Shown: positions 25,169-36,511 of the stretch, one piece after another
Position numbering within the stretch: the stretch's first letter is position 1
Layout: the number at the start of each line of letters is the position of its first letter
NCBI GenBank assembly: GCA_034408745.1
Contig: JAWXCM010000036.1
Location: 1-64,000, forward strand
DNA length: 64,000 bases
DNA from: JAWXCM01 sp034408745
Lineage (GTDB): Bacteria; Acidobacteriota; Terriglobia; Bryobacterales; Bryobacteraceae
Direction: 5' to 3'
Made by a program: the position numbers and the translations under genes
The notes under the pieces: model-generated
What the model was told of the DNA's origin: nothing
Seen by the model: only the letters and a program-made list of their open reading frames with translations
Database searches by the model: none

Positions 25169-26653
25169 ATGTCTTTTGCACGCCTCACTGCTCAGGAAGC
25201 AGCAGACCTCATTCAGAACGGACAGACCGTCGGGTTCAGCGGATTCACGCCAGCCGGCGCCGCGAAGGCCATACCGCGGGAAATTGCCGCGAAGGCAAAG
25301 CGCGAACATGAGGCCGGGAGGCCCTTCAAGATTGGTGTGCTGACGGGAGCATCCACCGGCAAGTCGCTGGACCACGCGCTGGCTGAGGCGGAAGCCATCA
25401 GCTTCCGCACGCCGTATCAGTCGGACTCCCTGCTGCGCAAGCAGATCAATTCCGGCGCTGTGAAGTTCTTCGACATGCACTTGTCGATGCTGCCGCAGGC
25501 CGTGCGATATGGGTTCCTCGGTCCGGTGAACTGGGCGGTTGTCGAAGCCTGCGACATCACCGAAGGCGGCGGCATCGTGCTGACCACTTCTGTCGGCGCG
25601 TCGAACACGTTCCTCAACCAGGCGGACAGAGTGCTCATCGAGCTGAACCGGCATCTTCCGCCGACCATGCTCGGGTTCCACGACATCTTCGAGCCCGAAG
25701 ATCCACCGACGCGCAAGGAGATTCCGATCTACGGAGTGCGGGACCGCGTCGGTTCGAAGATCGTCGTCATCCCGCCCGAGAAGATCGCCGGAATCGTCGA
25801 AACCGACGAGGCAGACGAGTGCGGTGGCTTCGATCCCGCCGACGCCTGCACCGAAGCTATTGGTCACAATGTGGCCGAGTTCCTGGTGTCCGAAATGCGT
25901 CTCGGCCGCATCCCCAAAACGTTCCTGCCCCTGCAGTCTGGCGTGGGTAATATCGCCAACTGCGTGCTGGGCGCGCTCGGCAGCCACCCCGAGGTCCCAC
26001 CGTTCGAGATGTTCACCGAGGTTCTTCAGGACTCCGTGGTCGGTCTGCTGGAAAGTGAGCGCTGCACCTTCGCCTCGACCTGCGCGCTGACGCTCAGCTC
26101 GGATTCCATGAAGTCGGTGACGGGGAACCTCAACTTCTTCCGGTCGCGGATTGTGATGCGTCCGCAGGAGATCTCCAATCACCCGGAGCTGGTGCGGCGC
26201 CTCGGCATTGTGTCGATGAACACGGCCATCGAGATTGACCTGTTCGGCAACGTCAACTCGACACACGTGATGGGACGGCAGATGATGAACGGAATTGGCG
26301 GGTCGGGTGACTTCACCCGCAACGCTTATCTGTCGATCTTCTCCTGCCCGTCGACGCAGAAGGGCGGGAAGATCTCAACGATTGTTCCGCTGGTGGCGCA
26401 TGTCGATCACAGCGAGCATTCCGTACAGATCGTGGTGACCGAGCACGGTGTCGCCGACCTTCGTGGCTGCGACCCGCACGACCGTGCGCGCGTGATTATC
26501 GAGAAATGCGCCGACCCGGAGTACAAGGGTCTGCTCCGGGATTATCTGAAGATCATGGAAGGCGGCCACACTCCGCAGTCGCTCAAGCATGCCTTCGGTC
26601 TGCACCAGGCGTTCCTGGAATCGGGCGACATGCGGCTGGCGAAGTGGGCTTAA
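25169..26653 (+). CDS. Cat1-type succinyl-CoA:acetate/propionate CoA-transferase
   Basis: A 494-residue class I CoA-transferase of the acetyl-CoA hydrolase/transferase family. Two similar domains are present. The active-site glutamate is Glu284 in FTEVLQDS, and QSGVGNIANCVLGAL and GGSGDFTRNAYLS are typical of the AarC/Cat1/ScpC branch. Relatives move CoA between succinyl-CoA and acetate or propionate. It begins 10 bases after meaB. In this context it would convert propionyl-CoA plus succinate into propionate plus succinyl-CoA, or the reverse, and so close the cycle. Substrate preference cannot be read from sequence alone. Confidence 0.9.
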   Translation: MSFARLTAQEAADLIQNGQTVGFSGFTPAGAAKAIPREIAAKAKREHEAGRPFKIGVLTGASTGKSLDHALAEAEAISFRTPYQSDSLLRKQINSGAVKFFDMHLSMLPQAVRYGFLGPVNWAVVEACDITEGGGIVLTTSVGASNTFLNQADRVLIELNRHLPPTMLGFHDIFEPEDPPTRKEIPIYGVRDRVGSKIVVIPPEKIAGIVETDEADECGGFDPADACTEAIGHNVAEFLVSEMRLGRIPKTFLPLQSGVGNIANCVLGALGSHPEVPPFEMFTEVLQDSVVGLLESERCTFASTCALTLSSDSMKSVTGNLNFFRSRIVMRPQEISNHPELVRRLGIVSMNTAIEIDLFGNVNSTHVMGRQMMNGIGGSGDFTRNAYLSIFSCPSTQKGGKISTIVPLVAHVDHSEHSVQIVVTEHGVADLRGCDPHDRARVIIEKCADPEYKGLLRDYLKIMEGGHTPQSLKHAFGLHQAFLESGDMRLAKWA

Positions 26654-27199
26654 TTATTCAGGACTGAGTTCCTGATCCATCTCGGCAAAAAGGGCGTCGA
26701 AGTCAATTTCAAGGACGCCCTTTTTGGTCTCTACTTGTAGCAGCCGGCTCTCCAGTGATCTCAGCCCGTGGCCATCCTGCAACAGCACAGACCGATCTTC
26801 CGGATCGATGACGATGGCGAGCCGGGTCCCCATACTCAGGTGATCGCGGACTTTAGCCTTCAGTGCTGACATCGGCTCCGAATCAGAGGTGACCTCGAAC
26901 GTCAGGAGCGGCGGCCGGGACGGCACTTCCTCCGCCTGCACGCCTTCGTAGACACAGACATCGGGAATGCGGAACCGCGTCGGGTTCGTGCGAATTCGCA
27001 GTTCTGGGCGGACCGCAAGCTGCAGTTGCCTGGCCTGCGCTCGCAACTGCTCTGTCAGCAGCATCTGCAATATGCTGTGTCGATTTTTCGGCATTTCTTT
27101 CGGAAGCAGGACTCCGTCGACGTACTCGCACTCGGGCTCGTACGACGTCCGGAGGTACTCCTCAACCGAAATCAACGGGAGTGGCGGAGCCGAAGCCAT
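26654..27199 (-). CDS. Uma2-family (DUF820) putative endonuclease
   Basis: A 181-residue protein of the Uma2 family, which has a PD-(D/E)XK nuclease-like fold. Candidate catalytic residues lie in IPDVCVYE and LTFEVTSDSE, preceded by the usual YEPECEYVDGVLLP. The family is abundant in cyanobacteria, acidobacteria and planctomycetes and its biological role is unknown. It is convergent with the CoA-transferase gene; the two stop codons are adjacent with no spacer. It is divergent from the VCBS-repeat gene. Confidence 0.87.
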   Translation of the reverse strand: MASAPPLPLISVEEYLRTSYEPECEYVDGVLLPKEMPKNRHSILQMLLTEQLRAQARQLQLAVRPELRIRTNPTRFRIPDVCVYEGVQAEEVPSRPPLLTFEVTSDSEPMSALKAKVRDHLSMGTRLAIVIDPEDRSVLLQDGHGLRSLESRLLQVETKKGVLEIDFDALFAEMDQELSPE

Positions 27200-27205
27200 A
27201 CTTCA

Positions 27206-27211
27206 ATCGTA
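27206..27211 (-). promoter_or_regulatory. -10-like TACGAT, probable leaderless promoter of the Uma2 gene
   Basis: On the minus strand TACGAT ends 6 bases before the ATG at 27199. There is no Shine-Dalgarno sequence in the 6-base spacer or just upstream. Confidence 0.4.
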
Positions 27212-27224
27212 ACGCTTTCAGTGA

Positions 27225-27230
27225 TACCTT
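27225..27230 (+). promoter_or_regulatory. -10-like TACCTT, probable leaderless promoter of the VCBS gene
   Basis: TACCTT ends 7 bases before the ATG at 27238. It lies back to back with the Uma2 promoter in a 38-base divergent gap. No ribosome site is present. Confidence 0.38.
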
Positions 27231-27237
27231 GTGTCCC

Positions 27238-28314
27238 ATGATCGCCGCTCTCACCTTAGCCCTGCTGGGCCTTGCGCCCGGGCAGGAAATCGCTACCGGA
27301 CTCAACGTCGTCTACGCAGTCACCACCGCCGACGTGAACGGCGATGGCAAGCTCGACATCGTCCTCATCAACAACACGCAACTGATGTGGTTCCAAAACC
27401 CGACGTGGGAAAAGCACGTCGTGGTCGAAAAGGTCACTGAGAAGGACAACGTGGCACTCTCCGCCACCGACATCGACGGAGACGGGAAGCTCGACTTCGC
27501 CCTCGGAGCCGACTGGCAGGCGACCAACACCAAGGGCGGCGGGTCTCTGCACTGGGTCTCGTCCACTGGGAAGGTCACCGACATCACCACCGAGCCGACC
27601 ATTCACCGGATCCGTTGGGCCGACATCACCGGCGACGGCAAGCCGGAACTGATCGTGGTGCCGCTGCACGGCAAGGGCACGTCCGGACCGGCATGGACCG
27701 ACGGGCCGGGCGCGCGAATCCTCGTCTACACCGTGCCAAAGAACCCGGCAACCGAGCCGTGGCCGGTCGAGGTGGCCGACGGTTCCCTGCACATCGTCCA
27801 CAACTTCATCACCGTCGGCCGCGAGATCTGGGCCGCCAGCACCGAGGGCGTCCACGCGCTCGCCAAAGGCAAAGACGGCAAGTGGACAAAGCGGCTCATC
27901 GCCCAAGGTCAACCTGGTGAGATCAAGCTCGGCACGGTGGCGAAAACGCGCTGGCTGGCAACGGTCGAACCGTGGCATGGCAACAAGGTCGTGGTCTACG
28001 AAGAGTCGAAGGCCGGCCCATGGAAGCGCACAGAGATCGAGACGGGGCTGAACCAGGCTCACGCGCTCGCGTGGGCGGACTTCGACGGCGATGGCAGCGA
28101 CGAGCTCATCGCCGGCTGGCGCAACAAGCCGTGGGGTATCGCGATGTACAAGCGGAGCGCGTCGGGCGAATGGAAGAAGTCGCCGGTCGACGACGGGGTC
28201 GCGGTGGAGGACCTCACCATCGCCGACCTCAACGGAGACGGCAAGCCCGACCTCATCGCGGGAGGTCGGGCCACCGGGAATCTGCGGATTTACTGGGGAT
28301 CAGGCGCGAACTAA
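27238..28314 (+). CDS. Secreted FG-GAP/VCBS-repeat protein
   Basis: A 358-residue protein with a signal peptide (about 1-17). At least five calcium-binding-like VCBS/FG-GAP motifs are spaced along the chain: DVNGDGKLD, DIDGDGKLD, DITGDGKPE, DFDGDGSDE and DLNGDGKPD. They predict a seven-bladed beta-propeller. It has no catalytic domain, so it is probably a binding or scaffold protein outside the cytoplasm. The ATG at 27238 is chosen because it begins the signal peptide. The 3' end overlaps the convergent DUF1501 gene by 15 bases. Confidence 0.85.
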   Translation: MIAALTLALLGLAPGQEIATGLNVVYAVTTADVNGDGKLDIVLINNTQLMWFQNPTWEKHVVVEKVTEKDNVALSATDIDGDGKLDFALGADWQATNTKGGGSLHWVSSTGKVTDITTEPTIHRIRWADITGDGKPELIVVPLHGKGTSGPAWTDGPGARILVYTVPKNPATEPWPVEVADGSLHIVHNFITVGREIWAASTEGVHALAKGKDGKWTKRLIAQGQPGEIKLGTVAKTRWLATVEPWHGNKVVVYEESKAGPWKRTEIETGLNQAHALAWADFDGDGSDELIAGWRNKPWGIAMYKRSASGEWKKSPVDDGVAVEDLTIADLNGDGKPDLIAGGRATGNLRIYWGSGAN

Positions 28315-29484
28315 CAACCCTAATGGGTTCGTTTTGTATCCGGGGAACACCGGGGCCGATGCCGAGGTTCGGAGATGCCCGGCCGCCAGTTCGCCGAGCA
28401 CGTCGCGAAAGTCAGTAGTAACGGCCAGGTCACGGCGTTCGTAGAGCTGCTCCACTGCGACGCCGGGCCACTTGCCGTACACCTTGCCGCCCTGAACGCC
28501 GCCGCCAAACGCGAACATCACGTTGGCGTGTCCGTGGTCGGTGCCGAGGTTGCCGTTCTCTTTCGCAGTGCGTCCGAACTCCGACATGGTGACGACCACC
28601 ACGTCCTGCATCCGGTCGCCCATGTCCTGCGAGAACGCGCCGAGCGCCGCGCCGAACTGGGTCAGCAATCCGTTCAACTGCTGCGTTTCATTGGTGTGCG
28701 TGTCCCATCCGCCCATGTCGGCAAATGCGACCTCGAGACCCACATCCGCCTTGATCAGCTGCGCGATCTGCTGCAAATTGCGGCCAAGCGCGTTGCCCGG
28801 GTAGCTCACGCCCGCAGCCAGTTCCGGCTTCGGAATCGACTGCAGGAGTCGCATCGCCTCGAACGTTTCCTTCGCCGCTCCGGACAGCGCGCTGTCCGCG
28901 CCGTAGAGCTGCTGGAAGGTGGTGGCCGTCTTCTCGTCGCGCACCTTGAAGCTCGGCACGCTGGCGATGGCGACAGCCGTGTTTTTACCGCGCAGCGCCC
29001 GAGGCAGGATGGTGCCCATGCCGACGGCGCGAACCGGGCTGGTGGCCTCGCGCCCAGTGAGCGCACGATTCAGCCAGCCATCCGCCGTCGCTTTCAAACC
29101 AGGCGTGCCCGACTCCATGTAGTCCTGCGCGTCGAAGTGCGAGCGCGTAGGATCGGGAGATCCCGCCGCGTGCACGATGGCGAGTTGCTTCTCATCCCAC
29201 AGCTTCTTCAGCGGCGTCAGCGACGGGTGCAAACCGAACTGCCCGTCGAGGTCGATGACGTCCTTCTTCGCGATCGCGATGGTGGGACGAAGCGCGTAGT
29301 ACGCCGGATCAGAGTACGGCACAACGACGTTGAGGCCGTCGGCCGCGCCACGCTGGAACAGCGCCACCAGCACCTTTCGCCGACCACCCGTGTTGCCGGC
29401 AGCCGCTCGTGCCAGCCACGCCGGAGCCATTCCGGCCCCAAACATAGCGACAGCTCCGCCTTTCACAAATGCGCGTCTGTTCAT
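28300..29484 (-). CDS. DUF1501 protein with Tat-like signal
   Basis: A 394-residue DUF1501 (COG4102) protein. The N-terminus MNRRAFVKGG followed by a hydrophobic run looks like a twin-arginine export signal. Motifs include FQRGAADGLNVVVPY, GSPDPTRSHFDAQDYME and DHGHANVMFAFGGG; the last resembles the metal-binding part of alkaline-phosphatase/sulfatase-fold proteins. The reaction is unknown. It lies 9 bases downstream of a DUF1800 gene on the same strand, a pair often found together in acidobacteria and planctomycetes. Confidence 0.9.
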   Translation of the reverse strand: MNRRAFVKGGAVAMFGAGMAPAWLARAAAGNTGGRRKVLVALFQRGAADGLNVVVPYSDPAYYALRPTIAIAKKDVIDLDGQFGLHPSLTPLKKLWDEKQLAIVHAAGSPDPTRSHFDAQDYMESGTPGLKATADGWLNRALTGREATSPVRAVGMGTILPRALRGKNTAVAIASVPSFKVRDEKTATTFQQLYGADSALSGAAKETFEAMRLLQSIPKPELAAGVSYPGNALGRNLQQIAQLIKADVGLEVAFADMGGWDTHTNETQQLNGLLTQFGAALGAFSQDMGDRMQDVVVVTMSEFGRTAKENGNLGTDHGHANVMFAFGGGVQGGKVYGKWPGVAVEQLYERRDLAVTTDFRDVLGELAAGHLRTSASAPVFPGYKTNPLGLLVRA

Positions 29485-29493
29485 GACTATTTG

Positions 29494-30921
29494 CTACCTC
29501 TTCTGAAATTCCGGAGAACCGAGCACCGCTTCCACAGCAGTTCTCTTGTCGACGCTCGCGCTAAGGGTCTGCTTCAGCGATGCCGAGGGTTTATGTGACA
29601 GAATCGCCGCAGCATCGTCGGGCCAGTTCATCTTCAAACCCGGCACTTTGTTTTGCGCGAAGGCCGATGCCAGATTCATGCGCGCCATCAGGCTCGCTGA
29701 ATTCTTCCACTCGGAACTGACGTTGGAGTACCCCGTAGGCTCCAGTTTTCGATACACAGGCTGCCCCATCTTCTCCGCCGCCACCGCCAGCGTGAGGCCA
29801 TTCTTCAACTCGGCCTGACCCGCGCGAGCCGCGCTGACCACCAGCTCCATCGGTGACTTGATCTTGGCCCGGTAGTTGTCCGCGGCCCAGAATTCCTTCG
29901 CGTTCAACATGGTCTTCATCACGTCACGAAGGTTGCCATCAGACTTCAGGAACGTGGCCGCCATCGCGTTGACCAGCGCAGGAGACGGCGTGTCCGACAC
30001 GAACCGCTGCGCCAGTTTGAGCGAAACAAACTTCGCCGTCGACTGGTGCCGCGACACGATGTCGAGAACCGTCTGCGCATCTTCTTTACCGCCACCGGCC
30101 GGGATCTTTACGCCCAGTACAGTCTTCTCCGCCGAGTCATGCATGCCCGGAGCGAACTGGAACTTGCCGTCACGAATCGTCCAGCCTGTGAAGCAGCGAG
30201 CCACGTCGATCACGTCCTGCTGCGTGTACCCGCCGTCGACGCCAAGCGTGTGCAGTTCCAGCAGTTCACGGCCGTAGTTCTCATTCAGCCCACGCGCGCC
30301 CTTCTTGCCGGCGCGCTTCGCCAGTCGCCCGAGCGGCGCATTCTGACCCATTGACTGCCAGTTGTCCAAATACCAAAGCATGGCCGGGTGCGATGCCGTT
30401 GCTTCCAGCATGTCGCGGAATTTGCCCAGCACGAAGGGCCGGATGGCGTCGCGCTCATAGGGGCCGACGAAGACGCGGTCAGCACCCTTGTCCATGAACA
30501 CGTTGAAGTGGTTGAACCAGAAGTCGGTCAGCACGTCCTCCAGCTGGCGATTTGTGTAAACCGCGCGAAGGAAACGGGCTTCAACCACGTTCTGGACCGC
30601 CGGGCGGATGGCGCCCGACTTCCTGTCTTTAAACTTTTCGAACATCTCCGCCGTGTCGGCCTTCAGCACCGGCATGGCATCGAGGCGCGCCTGCAAGTCG
30701 GGATCTTCGGAGATGGACTGCGGCTGGAGTTGGCGATCAATCCACTTCTTGACGCCCAGCTTCCTGACTCCCGCGGCTTCCCCGGGCTCCGGGCCCCAGG
30801 TGAGGCGATTCAGCGCGTGGTCGACCTGCTGCTCCTTTGACATCTGCCGCGGTTTGGCAGCAAAAGCGCCGCCGGGCAAAACAAGACTCACGGCGAGCAG
30901 ACTTGCGACAAAACTTCGCAT
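29494..30921 (-). CDS. DUF1800 secreted protein
   Basis: A 475-residue DUF1800 (COG5267) protein with a signal peptide (about 1-21). Family motifs are present: HALNRLTWGPEPGE near the N-terminus, FWFNHFNVF, NENYGRELLELHTLGV and DVARCFTGW. The function is unknown. It is the first gene of the DUF1800-DUF1501 pair. CAGGAG lies 8 bases before the ATG. The 130-base gap to carA holds only a weak CCCG/CGGG hairpin (about 30947-30961) and no promoter I can defend. Confidence 0.9.
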   Translation of the reverse strand: MRSFVASLLAVSLVLPGGAFAAKPRQMSKEQQVDHALNRLTWGPEPGEAAGVRKLGVKKWIDRQLQPQSISEDPDLQARLDAMPVLKADTAEMFEKFKDRKSGAIRPAVQNVVEARFLRAVYTNRQLEDVLTDFWFNHFNVFMDKGADRVFVGPYERDAIRPFVLGKFRDMLEATASHPAMLWYLDNWQSMGQNAPLGRLAKRAGKKGARGLNENYGRELLELHTLGVDGGYTQQDVIDVARCFTGWTIRDGKFQFAPGMHDSAEKTVLGVKIPAGGGKEDAQTVLDIVSRHQSTAKFVSLKLAQRFVSDTPSPALVNAMAATFLKSDGNLRDVMKTMLNAKEFWAADNYRAKIKSPMELVVSAARAGQAELKNGLTLAVAAEKMGQPVYRKLEPTGYSNVSSEWKNSASLMARMNLASAFAQNKVPGLKMNWPDDAAAILSHKPSASLKQTLSASVDKRTAVEAVLGSPEFQKR

Positions 30922-31051
30922 TTCGGTACTCCTGAGGTGTCTAACACCCGAAGAGACGGGAGGTTGTGGTCAGGATGCGGCAGATCGTTGAGCCGGGAGG
31001 TCCGGGCGTGGTCCAATGGTAGGAAATACCCACCTGAGGAGAGCCCCTGAG

Positions 31052-32182
31052 TTGAATATAGCCTTGCTCGCCCTGGAGGACGGAACAGTCTTCGAGGGCA
31101 GAAGCTTTGGTGCGCGCACGGAACGCTCCGGTGAAGTGGTTTTCAACACTTCCATCACCGGGTATCAGGAAATTTTCACCGATCCGTCGTACACCGGGCA
31201 AATCGTCGTCCTCACTTATCCCCAAATCGGCAACTATGGCGCCAACGATGGCGACAATGAAGCCGTAAAACCCTATATCGAAGGTCTCGTGGTGCGCGAA
31301 TTTTCCCCGCTCGCCAGTAACTGGCGCTCTGAGGCGGAAGCCGATGAGTTCCTCGCCAAATACGGCGTTCCCATCATCAGCGACATCGACACCCGCCGTC
31401 TGGTGCGCCACCTCCGCACTCGTGGTGTCATGCGCGGCGTGCTGTCGACCCAGGGCGGCGATCCCTCCGAGCTGGTGGAGCGCGCCCGTAACTCGCCGTC
31501 GATGACCGGTCTCGATCTCGCCAGTCGCGTAACTACGCCGAAGGGCTACGAGTGGACGCTTGGGGTCGACCCGGTCTCCGCATCCGAACGTATTCCGGTG
31601 CTCCCTCCGCCGGACTATCATGTGGTCGCCTATGACTTCGGGATCAAGCGGAACATCCTGCGGAAGCTGGTTCAGTCTGGGACGCGTGTAACGGTTGTTC
31701 CGTCAATGACCACTGCGGAAGACGTGCTCGCGCTTCGTCCCGACGGAGTGTTCCTCTCCAACGGACCCGGCGATCCGGAGCCTCTCGAAGGCCCGACCGC
31801 CGAGATCCGCAAACTGGTGGGCCAAACCCCCATCTTCGGTATCTGCCTTGGCCATCAACTCCTTGGCCGCGCGCTCGGCGGGTCGACCTACAAACTCAAG
31901 TTCGGGCACCGTGGCGCCAATCATCCCGTGCTGAACAAGGTGACGAACAAGGTGGAAATCACGTCGCATAATCACGGGTTCGCGGTCGATCCCGATTCGC
32001 TGAATGATAGCGACGTGGAACTGACCCACATCAATCTCAACGACGAGACGCTGGAGGGTTTCCGCCACCGGAGGCACCCCGTGTTCTGCGTGCAGTATCA
32101 CCCTGAAGCGGCTCCTGGACCTCATGACAGTTACTACCTCTTCGACGACTTCATCAAGCTTATGAAGGAGGCGAAGCGATAA
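31052..32182 (+). CDS. carA: Carbamoyl phosphate synthase small subunit (glutaminase)
   Basis: A 376-residue protein that hydrolyses glutamine and passes ammonia to CarB for arginine and pyrimidine synthesis. An N-terminal CPSase domain (ALLALEDGTVFEG) is followed by a class I glutaminase with Cys265 in GICLGHQLLG and the C-terminal VQYHPEA. I choose the TTG at 31052: the protein then starts at the family's usual place and GAGGAG lies about 11 bases upstream. An in-frame ATG at 31016 would add 12 residues. carB follows after one base. Confidence 0.95.
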   Translation: MNIALLALEDGTVFEGRSFGARTERSGEVVFNTSITGYQEIFTDPSYTGQIVVLTYPQIGNYGANDGDNEAVKPYIEGLVVREFSPLASNWRSEAEADEFLAKYGVPIISDIDTRRLVRHLRTRGVMRGVLSTQGGDPSELVERARNSPSMTGLDLASRVTTPKGYEWTLGVDPVSASERIPVLPPPDYHVVAYDFGIKRNILRKLVQSGTRVTVVPSMTTAEDVLALRPDGVFLSNGPGDPEPLEGPTAEIRKLVGQTPIFGICLGHQLLGRALGGSTYKLKFGHRGANHPVLNKVTNKVEITSHNHGFAVDPDSLNDSDVELTHINLNDETLEGFRHRRHPVFCVQYHPEAAPGPHDSYYLFDDFIKLMKEAKR

Positions 32183-32183
32183 C

Positions 32184-35420
<3,237 letters not shown>

Positions 35421-36161
35421 TTACCGGCCGCCGAGCAGTGCGGCCGAATCCACATCCACAAACAGCGTCGCGTTCGCATGACGCTGCAGAATTGAAGCCG
35501 GGCAGTCGGGGGTCACAGGACCCTCGACACTCCGCCGCACCGCGTCCGCCTTATTCGAACCCGGCACGTTCAGGATCACCGTCGGAATCCGCGCCAACGC
35601 CGGTACCGTGATCGTCAGCGCCGTGCGAGGCACTTCGGTGATGTGTCCAAACGCGCCATCGAAGACTTGCTGGCGTCGGCATACCTCATCCAGTTCCACA
35701 GCGCGCACCAGTTCCGTGTCCTCGAAATTCACCGGCGGGTCGTTGAACGCCAGGTGCCCATTCTCACCGATTCCGCCGAAGCAGATGCTCGGTTTCTCCT
35801 GCTCCAGCAGGTCGGAATAGCGCCGAATCTCCGCGTCGATGTCAGAAGCCTCGCCCCCCAGCTGATGAAACGCTGAGGGCTTCACACGAGACCAGAGTTT
35901 GTCATTCAGGAATCTGCGAAACGAAGCCGAATGGTCGGGTCCGAGCCCGATGTACTCATCCATGTGGAACGCGACTACCTTACTCCAGTCGATACGATCC
36001 GAAGCGGCCAGCGCGTCCAGAAACTCATTCTGCGACACCGCAGAAGCGAAGACGACCACCGCGCGTCCCTCAGTCTCGATTGCGCGGGCAATCGCCGCGG
36101 CGCCCAGGGCTGCCGATGCCTGACCCATGTCGACTCGCGTCGAGCAAATCCGAACTTCCAT
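35421..36161 (-). CDS. nagB: Glucosamine-6-phosphate deaminase-like (NagB/SugarP isomerase family)
   Basis: A 246-residue NagB/6-phosphogluconolactonase-fold protein. The motifs VVAFHMDEYIGLGPDHSASF and CFGGIGENGHLAFNDP match glucosamine-6-phosphate deaminase, which makes fructose-6-phosphate and ammonia. No nagA or transporter is adjacent, so its exact substrate is inferred only. It is convergent with carB: its stop directly abuts the carB stop. The start at 36161 is preferred over an ATG 12 bases earlier (36173), but either is possible; the longer frame beyond that is shadow. Confidence 0.85.
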   Translation of the reverse strand: MEVRICSTRVDMGQASAALGAAAIARAIETEGRAVVVFASAVSQNEFLDALAASDRIDWSKVVAFHMDEYIGLGPDHSASFRRFLNDKLWSRVKPSAFHQLGGEASDIDAEIRRYSDLLEQEKPSICFGGIGENGHLAFNDPPVNFEDTELVRAVELDEVCRRQQVFDGAFGHITEVPRTALTITVPALARIPTVILNVPGSNKADAVRRSVEGPVTPDCPASILQRHANATLFVDVDSAALLGGR

Positions 36162-36167
36162 GTGGCC

Positions 36168-36173
36168 TATCAT
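36168..36173 (+). promoter_or_regulatory. -10-like TATCAT, probable leaderless promoter
   Basis: TATCAT ends 6 bases before the GTG at 36180, inside the 18-base divergent gap between the NagB-like gene and the gamma-glutamylcyclotransferase-like gene. No ribosome site is present. Confidence 0.42.
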
Positions 36174-36179
36174 GCCAGA

Positions 36180-36485
36180 GTGACGCGGCTGCTGTTCACT
36201 TATGGCTCGCTGCAGCGCGGGTTCACCAACCGGGCCGCGCGTCTGCTGCGAGAACGAGGCGAGTACGTCGGCGACGCCGTCATTCGAGCCGACCTTCACT
36301 GGCCCGGCCGCTGGCCGTTCATCACGCCTGGCCGCGGTCGGGTCGGAGGCGAAGTGTTCCGTATCCCGACATCCCTGCTGCGCTGTCTCAACGCGTACGA
36401 GGGCGCCGCTTATCGACTCCGGCCCACTCTGGCACGAACCGCGGGTGGCACGAAACTGCGGGTTTGGGCCTACTGGGCCGCCTGA
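36180..36485 (+). CDS. Gamma-glutamylcyclotransferase (AIG2/GGACT)-like protein
   Basis: A 101-residue protein. The N-terminal FTYGSLQRGF is the substrate-loop signature of the gamma-glutamylcyclotransferase-like fold, and NAYEGAAYR matches the later conserved segment that carries a glutamate. It may cleave gamma-glutamyl-amine crosslinks or related compounds; the substrate is unknown. The GTG start gives the family's usual N-terminus. It is followed 26 bases later by the isocitrate dehydrogenase gene, which has its own promoter-like element. Confidence 0.82.
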   Translation: MTRLLFTYGSLQRGFTNRAARLLRERGEYVGDAVIRADLHWPGRWPFITPGRGRVGGEVFRIPTSLLRCLNAYEGAAYRLRPTLARTAGGTKLRVWAYWAA

Positions 36486-36499
36486 CAGGACGACACCCT

Positions 36500-36505
36500 T
36501 ATAAT
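36500..36505 (+). promoter_or_regulatory. Consensus -10 TATAAT, probable leaderless promoter of the isocitrate dehydrogenase gene
   Basis: A perfect TATAAT ends 6 bases before the GTG at 36512, which places the expected transcription start on the start codon itself. CTGACA at 36482-36487 resembles a -35 box but is only 12 bases away. No Shine-Dalgarno sequence fits. Confidence 0.55.
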
Positions 36506-36511
36506 CGGGAC

